A DNA stretch of 64,000 nucleotides from Bacillota bacterium (GCA_023390175.1 JAEWDK010000008.1:186001-250000); one strand, 5' to 3'. Counted from the stretch's first letter, positions 35,250 to 42,859 are shown. Notes: generated from the sequence alone by a model not told the origin. Made by a program: numbers and translations.

Positions 35250-36143
35250 CTAATTGAATTTTCTGTTTTCCACATAAAGAGCATCAATGTCCGGCCTATT
35301 GTCTCCGTGGCCAAGGAAAGCCTTCACAGCTGCCATTGCTTCTCTATCGCTTTTTGTTGCCCTCACACGGTCATAAACGGTCTGTGCTGCAGCCCTACGG
35401 AAAGAGTGGCAGCTCAAAGAATCTACGCGCCCCGGGTCGGCTATCTGTTTTCCATAGTTGGTAAAGAAGTTATGGAGCCTTGATTTCTGGCTTTGGACAG
35501 CCCCCTTTTGGCGGGAGCAAAACACCTTGTCGCTGTTTGTACTGCCATCAGGATTCAGGCGGCTTGCTTCCAGTTCCTTTACAATGGCCAGTTGGTTGGC
35601 TGTCAGAGTCAGGGAGCGCTTCCTGCCGCCTTTGGTGCCGTGCTCAATTACAATTGCTCCAGTCCTTATAGCGTCTCTGAGGCTCCCGTAGCGCAGATTG
35701 ACCACCTCATTAGAGCGATAACCAAGGCTACGCATTGCCTTGATAGCCAAAGCTTCAAAAGCTTTGCCCTTAGCTGCACAAAGTGCAAGCGCCCGATGAT
35801 ACTCCCATTCTGATACCCCCTGCAAAACTTGATATTTGCGACCGGAGATCCCCAGCTGGTGGTTTGTCACAGTGAATTTCGCCCCCGCTATACAAAGAAA
35901 ATGCTTAATTCCGGCAACCTGCTTCTGCAGTGTGCGCTGGCTCACGCTGTTATTCAGTTGCTCCTCGATAAACCATTTGATATGCTTGTCCGTCAGGTTT
36001 CTGATGTTCTGCGACCTAAAGTGGTCGGAGCAGCAATTGAGGAATTGCCCCATTGCCTGACGGTAACTTTTCTTCGTCTGATAGCTGCCTGTGCGATCCA
36101 GCTTAATTAATTTGTTGAATTGATTGTTCAAGTTGTTGTTCAT
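35250..36143 (-). CDS. Tyrosine recombinase (phage integrase family)
   Basis: A 297-residue recombinase with an N-terminal SAM-like DNA-binding domain (about 15-100) and a catalytic domain. Catalytic residues seen are Arg143 in SLGYRSNEVVNLR, His246 and Arg249 in SCHSFRRAA, His279 in FLGHGDNRPDID and nucleophile Tyr290 in DALYVENRKF. Its catalytic order is complete, and length is normal. It lies near the right end of the element, but 1.7 kb from attR, and is separated from it by other small genes. The element thus has two different kinds of recombinase; this one could resolve dimers, invert a segment, or be the true integrase. Confidence 0.87.
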   Translation of the reverse strand: MNNNLNNQFNKLIKLDRTGSYQTKKSYRQAMGQFLNCCSDHFRSQNIRNLTDKHIKWFIEEQLNNSVSQRTLQKQVAGIKHFLCIAGAKFTVTNHQLGISGRKYQVLQGVSEWEYHRALALCAAKGKAFEALAIKAMRSLGYRSNEVVNLRYGSLRDAIRTGAIVIEHGTKGGRKRSLTLTANQLAIVKELEASRLNPDGSTNSDKVFCSRQKGAVQSQKSRLHNFFTNYGKQIADPGRVDSLSCHSFRRAAAQTVYDRVRATKSDREAMAAVKAFLGHGDNRPDIDALYVENRKFN

Positions 36144-36264
36144 AAAAAAACCCCCTTCAAAATGTAACTTGAATGCAAAACAACGAGTCTTTCTTGTTTT
36201 CCTGTCGTTTTCCTTTTTGACCCTTAAAAAGACCAGATTCTATGCGTCATTTCGAAACAAACCC

Positions 36265-36367
36265 GCCCGTTTCTTTTTTGGCCTATTCAGTCGATGAATC
36301 CCCAAGCTCATCTGTTATAGGAGATTCATCATTCCACTTAACGGGTCGGTGCCCAAAAGAAACGGGC
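36265..36367. repeat. Nested inverted repeats
   Basis: gcccgtttctttt (36265-36277) and aaaagaaacgggc (36355-36367) are exact complements. Inside them gatgaatc (36293-36300) pairs with gattcatc (36323-36330). The arrangement could fold as a branched RNA or cruciform of about 100 nucleotides, or be paired recombinase arm sites. Confidence 0.65.
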
Positions 36368-36480
36368 TTTGGACTGCTGCGGTTAGTAAAAGTGCCGCCT
36401 CATAAAAGAGGATGACAGGATGATCAACACATCATGTCAATTATGGCTGCTTGCCTGTGTTTATACATATTTGAATGTAT

Positions 36481-36510
36481 GAGGTGCAGTTGAAAATTCA
36501 ACTGCACCTC
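36481..36510. repeat. Perfect 13-bp hairpin
   Basis: gaggtgcagttga and its exact complement flank a 4-base loop (aaat). No T run follows on the plus strand (ggccagc) nor directly on the minus strand, so it is not an ordinary terminator. Confidence 0.65.
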
Positions 36511-36622
36511 GGCCAGCTTGCAGATATAAAAATCAGCGGGAAAACTATTGCCGGATTGAGGACTCTGTCCCCGGCACATCCGGCAGTGCATTACACATAA
36601 AATAAATCAAATGATGCCAGTT

Positions 36623-37003
36623 TCAATCAATAGAATTCCTCTCAATTTCATTAATTTGCTCTTGAATTGACCGGTGCTCAGGTTTTAACAGCCCATGCAA
36701 AGCAGGAATCTGATAATTGAAGTGACTTTCACAGAATTGGATGCATTCACTCTGTGACGTGCGCATTTTCTCATCATCACCGATAAATATTGTAATGATT
36801 TTGTCTACAAGGCACTTAGCCTCATATGCATCGATTACCGACTTGTCGGAATAGTGTCTTGCGTAGAGTTCCAGAAACTTCATCGTAAACTGCTCTCTTA
36901 ATGAATGAATGCTGAACCATGTCTCTTCAGAAATGGTCAATGAGTCTGGTAAAGGTGCAATTGCCTCTTCGAACGAGTCTTCATAGTTATTAACAAGGTA
37001 CAT
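36623..37003 (-). CDS. Hypothetical protein, 126 residues
   Basis: I do not recognise a family. The acidic, mostly helical, soluble protein (MYLVNNYEDSFEEAIAPLPD ... HSLREQFTMKFLELYARHY ... CLVDKIITIFIGDD) has no signal or membrane segment. I start it at ATG 37003, which has AAGGAAG six bases upstream; an ATG at 37021 lacks a site. It follows the 56-residue gene at 37043-37213 by 39 bases, and both lie in the right-hand part of the tRNA-Leu element, so they form a small operon of accessory genes. Confidence 0.6.
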   Translation of the reverse strand: MYLVNNYEDSFEEAIAPLPDSLTISEETWFSIHSLREQFTMKFLELYARHYSDKSVIDAYEAKCLVDKIITIFIGDDEKMRTSQSECIQFCESHFNYQIPALHGLLKPEHRSIQEQINEIERNSID

Positions 37004-37042
37004 AATCTTCTTCCTTTCCATATACCATTAAATTTGACTGCC

Positions 37043-37213
37043 TTATCGGCATTGGTTCTTAGTGATACTTTTTATTCGCAGCTTTCTTATACCGGCCTTA
37101 TTACTTACGTCGGCAAAATCAAACTTTGATTTCGGAGTCAGCAAATGCCGCACCGCCTTTTTCTGAAACAGTTTTAGACTTTTGGGGATTTCTCTGCTCT
37201 GATTTTTTTCCAT
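37043..37213 (-). CDS. Hypothetical basic small protein, 56 residues
   Basis: A lysine/arginine-rich peptide (MEKNQSREIPKSLKLFQKKA ... RKLRIKSITKNQ) with no recognisable family; the charge suggests nucleic-acid binding. ATG 37213 follows AAAGGAAG at seven bases; the longer open frame to 37273 lacks a site and runs into the hairpin module. On the minus strand its message would begin beyond hairpin copy 2, so that hairpin lies in its leader and could act as an attenuator. Confidence 0.5.
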   Translation of the reverse strand: MEKNQSREIPKSLKLFQKKAVRHLLTPKSKFDFADVSNKAGIRKLRIKSITKNQCR

Positions 37214-37238
37214 TTTATTTCTTCCTTTCGCAAAATAA

Positions 37239-37337
37239 TAAAAGGCAGCCAAACAAAACGCATAGCGTTTCAACTTGGCTGCCTTTTGACAGTGAAAAAA
37301 TTAACTAATATTAAAATAACTTACATTATAATATAGG
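37239..37337 (-). repeat. Hairpin module, copy 2
   Basis: ggcagccaa (37244-37252) and ttggctgcc (37275-37283) enclose an inner stem aaacgc/gcgttt. The minus strand continues CTTTTATTATTTT, so it can terminate. An adjacent AT-rich tract (ttaactaatattaaaataac) resembles that of copy 1 at 26572-26670. It lies directly upstream of the 56-residue gene. Confidence 0.7.
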
Positions 37338-37509
37338 GCGCATTTCTGAAAACGGCAATAAAAATAATGCACAAACATTTAGAGAATTTTCAGCAACAAT
37401 ATAGACAGTCCTACAATGATGTCAAAAAACATGCTTTTAGCCTTGACGTTTTCAAACAAGTGACTCATATTATGACATCTGTTATTTTGCTCTACTTAGT
37501 TGATTTTTT

Positions 37510-37535
37510 AGGATTATGTCATTTGACATAATCCT
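37510..37535. promoter_or_regulatory. Perfect 26-bp palindrome, likely operator
   Basis: aggattatgtca, tt, tgacataatcct: two 12-bp arms around two bases. A related half-site (tattatgaca) occurs near 37470. With a loop this short it is more likely a protein-binding site than a terminator. It lies 75 bases upstream of the small plus-strand gene at 37611. Confidence 0.5.
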
Positions 37536-37610
37536 ATTTTATTACTCATTAAAAATCAATTTCATGTTAAAGCAAAGCAGAATTTCACCATGACGGAAGG
37601 GGGGAGAAAT

Positions 37611-37751
37611 ATGTCCATGGAAAATGCTAAAGTAATTCCATATCCTTTGTTGCAGGAGTTTGCTAAAGCAATTGTTGAAGCAATGAAACGGGAAGATAAA
37701 ATTATTCATGACTCTCAGCAGGGTGATAAGGATAACGAAATTGCTGCCTGA
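37611..37751 (+). CDS. Small hypothetical protein, 46 residues
   Basis: An ATG frame (MSMENAKVIPYPLLQEFAKA ... IVEAMKREDKIIHDSQQ) with a very strong ribosome site (GGAAGGGGGGAG, four bases from the ATG) and a helical middle part. It is the only plus-strand gene of the element, next to attR, behind a 26-bp palindrome and before a perfect hairpin. Position and size would suit a directionality factor or a regulator, but I see no helix-turn-helix and recognise no family. Confidence 0.55.
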   Translation: MSMENAKVIPYPLLQEFAKAIVEAMKREDKIIHDSQQGDKDNEIAA

Positions 37752-37780
37752 TGATAATCGTTTTTATAAAAATAAGCATA

Positions 37781-37820
37781 AGGAAATGCCCGCTGGAATT
37801 TGATCCAGCGGGCATTTCCT
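37781..37820. terminator. Perfect 17-bp hairpin between the small gene and attR
   Basis: aggaaatgcccgctgga and its exact complement flank six bases. It follows the small gene by 29 bases and the tRNA 3' end by about 60 on the other strand, so it can insulate both. No long T run, but the stem itself ends in ATTTCCT. Confidence 0.6.
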
Positions 37821-37880
37821 ATATCTTATAGCTTACAAACCAGGCCGAAAACCTCATTGAGTACGAAGATTTTCGGATTA

Positions 37881-37899
37881 TTTGGTGCGGGTGACAGGA
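37881..37899. repeat. Right attachment site repeat (attR)
   Basis: tttggtgcgggtgacagga, identical to 24904-24922. It covers the CCA end, acceptor stem and part of the T stem of the tRNA-Leu gene. Confidence 0.85.
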
Positions 37900-37966
37900 C
37901 TTGAACCTGCACGGTTTTGCCACAAGAACCTAAATCTTGCGTGTCTGCCAATTCCACCACACCCGC
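37883..37966 (-). tRNA. tRNA-Leu, anticodon UAG
   Basis: The minus strand reads GCGGGTG at the 5' end and CACCCGC, A, CCA at the 3' end, forming the acceptor stem with encoded CCA. The anticodon stem caaga/tcttg holds the loop TTTAGGT, giving anticodon TAG (reads CUA). A variable arm (gtggcaaaaccgtgc region) and T loop GGTTCAAGTCC are present. The mobile element is inserted in its 3' end and keeps the gene complete. Confidence 0.95.
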
Positions 37967-38011
37967 GTGCAAAAGCTATTATACCGTAATAACAGCTTTT
38001 ATGCAAGTCCT

Positions 38012-39283
38012 TTATTTTCCCAGAACACCCTGTTCCAGCATGGACTGTGCTGCGAGCATTGCGCCAAGGCGGCCGCTGTGATAGTTTAAGCCGCCCTGCA
38101 TCCATGCGGCATACGGCTCGCGCAGGGGTGCATCGGCGGAAAGCTCAATCGAAGCGCCGAGCGTAAACGCGCCCGCCGCCATGATCACCTTGCAGTCGTA
38201 GCCCGGCATATCCCATGGCTCGGGGGTGACAAAGGAATCCACCGGCGCGCCCTTTTGCACGCCCTTGCAGAACGCAATCAGCGATTCCTCCCTGCGGAGC
38301 AGCACGGCCTGAATAATATCGGCGCGGGGCTCATCACATTTCGGCGTAACATCATAGCCGAGCAGGCTGAACAGCGCCGCGGTGAACGCCGCGGTCTTCA
38401 GCGCTTCACCCGTAACATGCGGCGCGTGGAACGCACCCATGAAAAGCTCGCGGTTATTGCCGAGCGTCGCGCCGATTTCGCGGCCCGTGCCCGGTGTGGT
38501 AAGGCGGTAAGAACAGCTTTCGACCAAATTCCTGCGGCCGGCGATATACCCGCCGGTGGGCGCGACGCCGCCGCCCGGGTTTTTAATCAGGGAACCGGCC
38601 ATCAAATCCGCGCCGCGGCTGACCGGTTCTTCACGCTGAACGAATTCGCCGTAGCAGTTATCAACCATTACAATACAGTCCGGTGCCTTGCGCTTTGCAA
38701 TTCCTGCAATTTTCTCAATATCCTCAATAAAGAGGGAAGGACGCAGGCTGTATCCGCGCGAACGCTGAACATACACCATTTTTATTTTTGGGCTGACCCG
38801 TTTCTCAATTTCTTCATAATCGGGCGTACCGTCCGCTTTCAGCTCAAGCTGCTCGTAACGCACGCCGAATTCTTTTAAAGAACCGTTCCCGTCATCGGTT
38901 ATGCCGATGACCCCGCGCAGGGTATCGTAAGGAATCCCCGTTACGCTGAGCATAGTGTCGCCGGGGCGAAGCACGCCGAACAACGCTACTGTCAGCGCGT
39001 GAGTGCCGCTGACAAAATTATGGCGCACCAGCGCGTCCTCTGCGCCGAACGCTTTGGCATAAACCAAATCCAGTGCATCGCGGCCGCGGTCACCGTAGCC
39101 ATAGCCCGTTGACGCGGCAAAATGACTTTCGCTCACGCCCGCCTGTGCGAACGCCGCCATCATTTTCTGCTGGTTGTATTCGGTCGTCTCATCGATTCGC
39201 TTCATGGCCTGTTCGGTCATCCGGGCGGCCTTTTCAGCGGCTTCCTGTATTTTTGTATCGATTTTAAAATAAGGATATAACAT
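38012..39283 (-). CDS. Methionine gamma-lyase family protein (YnbB, aluminium-resistance type)
   Basis: A 423-residue PLP-dependent protein of the Met_gamma_lyase_2 group, once annotated as aluminium resistance. Segments seen are GYGYGDRGRDALDLVYA, ALVRHNFVSGTHALTVALFG, the cofactor region CIVMVDNCYGEFVQ and DLMAGSLIKNPGGGVAP, where the lysine should bind PLP. The reaction in cells is not well established; cysteine/methionine C-S lyase chemistry is assumed for the fold. It is 46 bases past the tRNA-Leu gene on the same strand and follows the DUF6440 gene by 13 bases, so it belongs to the operon that starts with the M42 peptidases. Confidence 0.9.
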   Translation of the reverse strand: MLYPYFKIDTKIQEAAEKAARMTEQAMKRIDETTEYNQQKMMAAFAQAGVSESHFAASTGYGYGDRGRDALDLVYAKAFGAEDALVRHNFVSGTHALTVALFGVLRPGDTMLSVTGIPYDTLRGVIGITDDGNGSLKEFGVRYEQLELKADGTPDYEEIEKRVSPKIKMVYVQRSRGYSLRPSLFIEDIEKIAGIAKRKAPDCIVMVDNCYGEFVQREEPVSRGADLMAGSLIKNPGGGVAPTGGYIAGRRNLVESCSYRLTTPGTGREIGATLGNNRELFMGAFHAPHVTGEALKTAAFTAALFSLLGYDVTPKCDEPRADIIQAVLLRREESLIAFCKGVQKGAPVDSFVTPEPWDMPGYDCKVIMAAGAFTLGASIELSADAPLREPYAAWMQGGLNYHSGRLGAMLAAQSMLEQGVLGK

Positions 39284-39296
39284 TTTCGTTCCTCAG

Positions 39297-39479
39297 TTAT
39301 TCATTATAATCTGTATTTCCGATAACGGGTTTGCCGTCCTTGCCGAGCAGCACAGTCAGGCCGCCGGCGTAGCCCCACGAAGTCTGCAAATAATGAACGC
39401 CGGTTTCTTTGTCCACAAGAATCCGCTGTACATCCATTTTACCCTGCGAATAAACAATCTCAAATCTTTTATCTTTCAT
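39297..39479 (-). CDS. DUF6440-like small protein
   Basis: A 60-residue soluble protein (MKDKRFEIVYSQGKMDVQRI, then VDKETGVHYLQTSWGYAGGL, ending GNTDYNE). It matches what I know as DUF6440: a small beta-rich protein with the VDKETGVxYL and GGLTVLLGKDGKP pattern. The ATG at 39479 has AAGGAG nine bases upstream. It lies between the acetyltransferase gene and the methionine gamma-lyase-like gene, tightly spaced, hence in the same operon. Function is not known. Confidence 0.75.
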   Translation of the reverse strand: MKDKRFEIVYSQGKMDVQRILVDKETGVHYLQTSWGYAGGLTVLLGKDGKPVIGNTDYNE

Positions 39480-39494
39480 GACTGACAACTCCTT

Positions 39495-40229
39495 TTATAC
39501 GGATAATTCCGCAAATTCGCCGCAAGGGAGGAAACCAAACGCACGGTAAAAATCTTCATTTTCATCCTGAACCCGAAAAATATAGATTTCGCTTTGCTGC
39601 AATCGGGACGCCAGCGCTGTGAGCACAGCCCTGCCGTAACCCCTCCGCTGCTGCTCCGGTTTTACTGCCACTGCGGAAATGACTGCCTTATCCGCTGTTT
39701 TTGCGATGCAGACTGCACACGAAACCAACGTTTCCCCCTGCCGGATACCGGCTGCGACTGCGGCGCCGTGGCGAATGCGGTGGGACAGGTCCATATAAAA
39801 CGGTTCGAATTCAGGCGGAACAAACGTCGCTGTAGCGGACTCACAAAGCAGCGCATGAACCTCACGCAGGCTGGGGTTCAGCTCAAATCCGGCCGGGATT
39901 TCCGCTTTTACGGTATTACGGTACGCCATAATCTGCCCGTGGCACACCGCAGGGAAGCCGATTTGCTCCGCTGTCTGCGCGCTGCAGAGCAGCTTTGCCG
40001 CACCGGTCATTCGAATAAAATCGGTGATCTCGGTAAAGTCCGCATCACCGGCTGCGTCCAAAACAACCGCGTCATCCAGCTTGCACAGCGCGGCTTTGTC
40101 CCCCTGTGTCCAAAACTGGGCGAAGGGCTCGTTCAGGCCGTACGCCTCGGCTGCGGATTGAATCCGGCAGCCGAAAGCTGTTTTCCCGAAAGGAGCAAGC
40201 TCCCCGATTAATTCTGTTTTCTTAATCAT
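39495..40229 (-). CDS. GNAT-family N-acetyltransferase
   Basis: A 244-residue protein whose C-terminal half (about 150-244) is a GNAT fold with the acetyl-CoA loop VKPEQQRRGYGRAVLTAL and the ending DFYRAFGFLPCGEF. The N-terminal 120 residues are probably a second, degenerate GNAT-like part, as in other two-domain members. The substrate is unknown. The start ATG 40229 overlaps the M42 peptidase stop by eight bases, so the genes are coupled. Confidence 0.82.
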   Translation of the reverse strand: MIKKTELIGELAPFGKTAFGCRIQSAAEAYGLNEPFAQFWTQGDKAALCKLDDAVVLDAAGDADFTEITDFIRMTGAAKLLCSAQTAEQIGFPAVCHGQIMAYRNTVKAEIPAGFELNPSLREVHALLCESATATFVPPEFEPFYMDLSHRIRHGAAVAAGIRQGETLVSCAVCIAKTADKAVISAVAVKPEQQRRGYGRAVLTALASRLQQSEIYIFRVQDENEDFYRAFGFLPCGEFAELSV

Positions 40230-41256
40230 GCTGTTCTTCGCCCGCAATTCCGGCAGCAAGCGCGGAAATCAGCTTCTGCGCGGCAATCAAGTCCTCCTGC
40301 GAAATCATGCCGACAGCGGAATGCAAATACCGACAGGGCAGGGAAACGGCAATGGTGCGCACCCCGCCGCGGGAAACATGGATTGCGCCCGCGTCGTTGC
40401 CGCCCGCGACCGCCTGTTTTGCCTGACATTTTACACCAACTTTTTCAGCCGCGGAGAACGCCATTCTATAATATTCCTTATCGTAAATTGTGTGCCTGTC
40501 CATAAAGGAAATTACTGCGCCTTCACCGACGCGGCAAACCTGCCTGTCCTTTTCCACGCCCGCAACATCGGCCGCCGTGGTGCTTTCCACCACAATTGCC
40601 GCCTGCGGATTGACCGCGTAAGCCGCTGTTTTGGAACCGCGCAGGCCGATTTCCTCCTGTACGGCGAAAACAAAGGTCATATCGTATTCCAGATCGTGCT
40701 GAATCATATCGATTAAAATAGCGCAGCCCGCGCGGTCATCCAGCGCGCGGCTTTTAATCATGCCGTGCGCCGTGTCAAATATGGAATCAAAAGTAACCGT
40801 GTCACCCGGAGTCACGTATTTTTCCGCTTCCGCTCTGTCTTTGGCGCCGATATCAATATATAAATCCTTTAACGGAACGGATTTTCCTTTTTCCTCTTCT
40901 TCCAAAAGATGAATCGGTTTGGCCCCGATTACACCCGCGACCCCGCTTCCGATTGTCACGGCTTTGCCGCAGAGCACACGGCGGTCAATGCCGCCGACAG
41001 GGTTAAATTTGAGCAGCCCGTCCTCCGTGATATGCGTTACGATCATACCGACTTCATCCATGTGAGCGTTGAGCATCAGCCTGGTTTTGGGGCGTTTGGC
41101 TCCCTTTTTGAATGCAATCAGGTTGCCGAGCGGAGTAACCTCCACGCTGGCGGCGTACGGCTTGATTTCCTCTAAAATAATATTGCGCACTTCGTCCTCG
41201 CTGCCGGAAATTCCGCGCGCGGTGCAAAGGCGCTTTAAAAGTGTTAAGTCAGCCAT
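40222..41256 (-). CDS. M42-family glutamyl aminopeptidase-like protein
   Basis: A 344-residue cytoplasmic zinc aminopeptidase. The two-metal site residues appear in order: MLNAHMDEVGMIV (His), SRALDDRAGCAIL (bridging Asp), FAVQEEIGLRGSKTA (catalytic Glu pair), AIVVEST (Glu/Asp position) and GGVRTIAVSLPCRYLHSAVG near the C-terminus (His). Such enzymes form large tetrahedral complexes and trim peptides. It overlaps the second M42 gene by one base (TAATG) and the GNAT gene by eight. Peptide preference is not predictable. Confidence 0.9.
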   Translation of the reverse strand: MADLTLLKRLCTARGISGSEDEVRNIILEEIKPYAASVEVTPLGNLIAFKKGAKRPKTRLMLNAHMDEVGMIVTHITEDGLLKFNPVGGIDRRVLCGKAVTIGSGVAGVIGAKPIHLLEEEEKGKSVPLKDLYIDIGAKDRAEAEKYVTPGDTVTFDSIFDTAHGMIKSRALDDRAGCAILIDMIQHDLEYDMTFVFAVQEEIGLRGSKTAAYAVNPQAAIVVESTTAADVAGVEKDRQVCRVGEGAVISFMDRHTIYDKEYYRMAFSAAEKVGVKCQAKQAVAGGNDAGAIHVSRGGVRTIAVSLPCRYLHSAVGMISQEDLIAAQKLISALAAGIAGEEQHD

Positions 41257-42272
41257 TACTCCACCCCCTTTATGTATTCCGCCATGAGCCGGGCGGTGTT
41301 TTCCACGTCCTCCAGGTCGATTACCTCAACCTGTATGTGCATGTAGCGCAGCGGAATCGAAATGAGGGCGGTCGGCACGCCGGTGCGTGTTGCGGCGATT
41401 TCATCACAGTTCGTTCCGGTGGAGCCGCCCATGATGTCCAGCTTATACGGCATATTGTTCTTTTTTGCAAGAGCAATGAGCTTGTCCCCCATCGCGCGGT
41501 TCAACGGCGGTGCAATTCCGATCATCGGCCCGCCGCCCAGTTTTCCGCATTTTTCGGCGGGTACATCCGGCTGCTCGGCAAAGCTTACGTCCACCGCAAT
41601 GGCCTGTGTGGGATTGACGCTGTACGTTCCGGTAACGGCGCCCTGACCGCCGACTTCCTCGCGCCCGCTGCACAAAACAGTTAACTCGCAGTTCAGTTCA
41701 GTATCGGCGAGAAGCTGCACACAGCGAATCAGGGAAGCGACCCCTGCGCGGTCATCCAACGCGGCGGCGGTAACACGGCTGCCCACAAGGGCTTTCGGCG
41801 TGGAATTCAGGATAATCCGGTCGCCGGGCTGAATCAGCTTTTCCGCTTCTTCCTTGGAAAGCCCCGCGTCAACGGCCATTTTATCGATTGGCTCCACTTT
41901 ATCCTCACTGCCGTCCGAAAGATGGGGCGGCGTACAGCAAACAATACCGGTGAGCACCTCGCGGCCATAGATGGTGACGGGGCTGCCGGGAAGCACACGG
42001 CGGTCAACGCCGCCGCAGCGGTCAACACGGAGAAATCCGTTTTCCGTAATTTCCGTTACGATTAAGCCGATTTGATCCATGTGCGCGTCCAGCATAATAT
42101 GTGTTTTAGCACCGGGCCTGCCAAGTTTTGCGACCACGTTTCCCATCTTGTCGATATGCGCTTCCCCGTATTGGGAAAGCTCCTGCACGGCAACCTGAGC
42201 CGCGGTACTTTCATCGCCGGGCGTACCCGGCGCGGCACAAAGCCGAAAAATCAGTTCCTTTAATTCGTTCAA
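41256..42272 (-). CDS. M42-family metallopeptidase, second paralogue
   Basis: A 338-residue paralogue of the neighbouring M42 enzyme, with MLDAHMDQIGLIV, AAALDDRAGVASL, LCSGREEVGGQGAV, AIAVDVSFA and LISIPLRYMHIQVE in the same order. Two different subunits of this family often assemble as mixed complexes in anaerobes, which the translational coupling here would favour; that is inference. It is the first gene of the operon M42, M42, GNAT, DUF6440, methionine gamma-lyase-like. The upstream region is filled with palindromic repeats. Confidence 0.9.
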   Translation of the reverse strand: MNELKELIFRLCAAPGTPGDESTAAQVAVQELSQYGEAHIDKMGNVVAKLGRPGAKTHIMLDAHMDQIGLIVTEITENGFLRVDRCGGVDRRVLPGSPVTIYGREVLTGIVCCTPPHLSDGSEDKVEPIDKMAVDAGLSKEEAEKLIQPGDRIILNSTPKALVGSRVTAAALDDRAGVASLIRCVQLLADTELNCELTVLCSGREEVGGQGAVTGTYSVNPTQAIAVDVSFAEQPDVPAEKCGKLGGGPMIGIAPPLNRAMGDKLIALAKKNNMPYKLDIMGGSTGTNCDEIAATRTGVPTALISIPLRYMHIQVEVIDLEDVENTARLMAEYIKGVE

Positions 42273-42319
42273 TTTATTTCACTCCGTTATCTGCTAAAAT
42301 TGTTAGTCATTCAATTTTT

Positions 42320-42526
42320 TCTGCTACTCCCTCAGTCAGGCTTCGCCTGCCAGCGCCCTCCGGGCACCTACACCCTTTTGTCGCTTTGCGACATTTCCCC
42401 TATTAGGGGAATCACCCTCGAAGAGGGAGCCTTTTTTCCCCCTAACATGGGCGTCTTTTCATTTGCTCTTCCTTTGCCTCCCTCCTTGAGGGAGGTGGCA
42501 CGCTCGGCGTGACGGAAGGAGTCATT
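42320..42526. repeat. Palindromic intergenic repeat, family 2 (copy 1, with variants)
   Basis: The segment starts with ctccctcagtcaggcttcgc, includes gggaatcaccctcgaagagg, and ends with cctccctccttgagggaggt followed by cacgctcggcgtg and ggaaggagt. The half-elements fold back on each other, a MITE-like layout. Related copies are at 42777, 49694, 49799, 50145 and 52526. Confidence 0.7.
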
Positions 42527-42550
42527 GTTCACTGTTAATTGTTCATTGAA

Positions 42551-42735
42551 TTAGTTTTGTCCTCATGCCGGACCGGCACTGACTTTCGTTCGCGTTCGAA
42601 AGTCAGCAAAGTACGCCCAAGGGGGATTTTGAATCCCATCGAGAGGGCTCCATAAAATCCTTCTTGGATTCCCCCAGTATCCCCATTCAACCATCTGCAA
42701 TGAACTGTTTACAGTTTTTCATTGACGTTTCTGTC
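42551..42735. repeat. Structured intergenic repeat, family 1 (copy A)
   Basis: About 185 bases, from ttttgtcctcatgccgga to a tcattgacgtt end. It carries two stems: ctgactttcg/cgaaagtcag around an 8-base loop, and a longer one built on caagggggatttt and aaaatcc...ttgg. Copies B (49941) and C (52302) share the outline. Confidence 0.75.
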
Positions 42736-42776
42736 ACTTTAGATAGTATAGGGGAATCACCCTCGGTGAGGGGGCC

Positions 42777-42830
42777 TTTTTTAGCCTCCCTCCATGAGGG
42801 AGGTGGCACGCTCAGCGTGACAGAAGGAGT
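42777..42830. repeat. Palindromic intergenic repeat, family 2 (copy 2)
   Basis: cctccctccatgagggagg, then cacgctcagcgtg and agaaggagt, followed by the frequent attgttcattg motif. It lies 30 bases before the murD stop. Confidence 0.7.
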
Positions 42831-42859
42831 TCGTTCCCAATTGTTCATTGTTCATTGAG

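Larger units (their letters stand above)
36144..36622. other. Structured non-coding region between integrase and small genes
   Basis: About 480 bases without a supported gene. It holds a nested pair of inverted repeats (36265-36367) and a perfect 13-bp hairpin (36481-36510), both listed. It could include promoters for the tyrosine recombinase, a structured RNA or a recombination site. Confidence 0.5.
24904..37899. mobile_element. Integrated element (about 13 kb) in the tRNA-Leu 3' end
   Basis: A 19-bp direct repeat, at 24904-24922 and 37881-37899, bounds the region. The right copy is the 3' end of a complete tRNA-Leu gene, the left copy an orphan fragment of it; this is the usual footprint of tRNA-targeted integration. 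Inside lie a serine and a tyrosine recombinase, a restriction-like operon, a HipA-like kinase, a primase-like pair and small unknown genes. No conjugation, capsid or portal genes are seen, so it is a mobilisable island or phage-satellite-like element rather than a full ICE or phage. Its genes are AT-richer than the arg region. Confidence 0.85.

Noticed and set aside
36623..37213. The two small genes as a toxin-antitoxin pair
   Set aside because: Sizes would fit, but neither resembles a known toxin or antitoxin and the 39-base gap shows no overlap.
38255..38878. A 207-codon plus-strand frame opposite the methionine gamma-lyase-like gene
   Set aside because: Antisense shadow of a clear gene, with no family resemblance.
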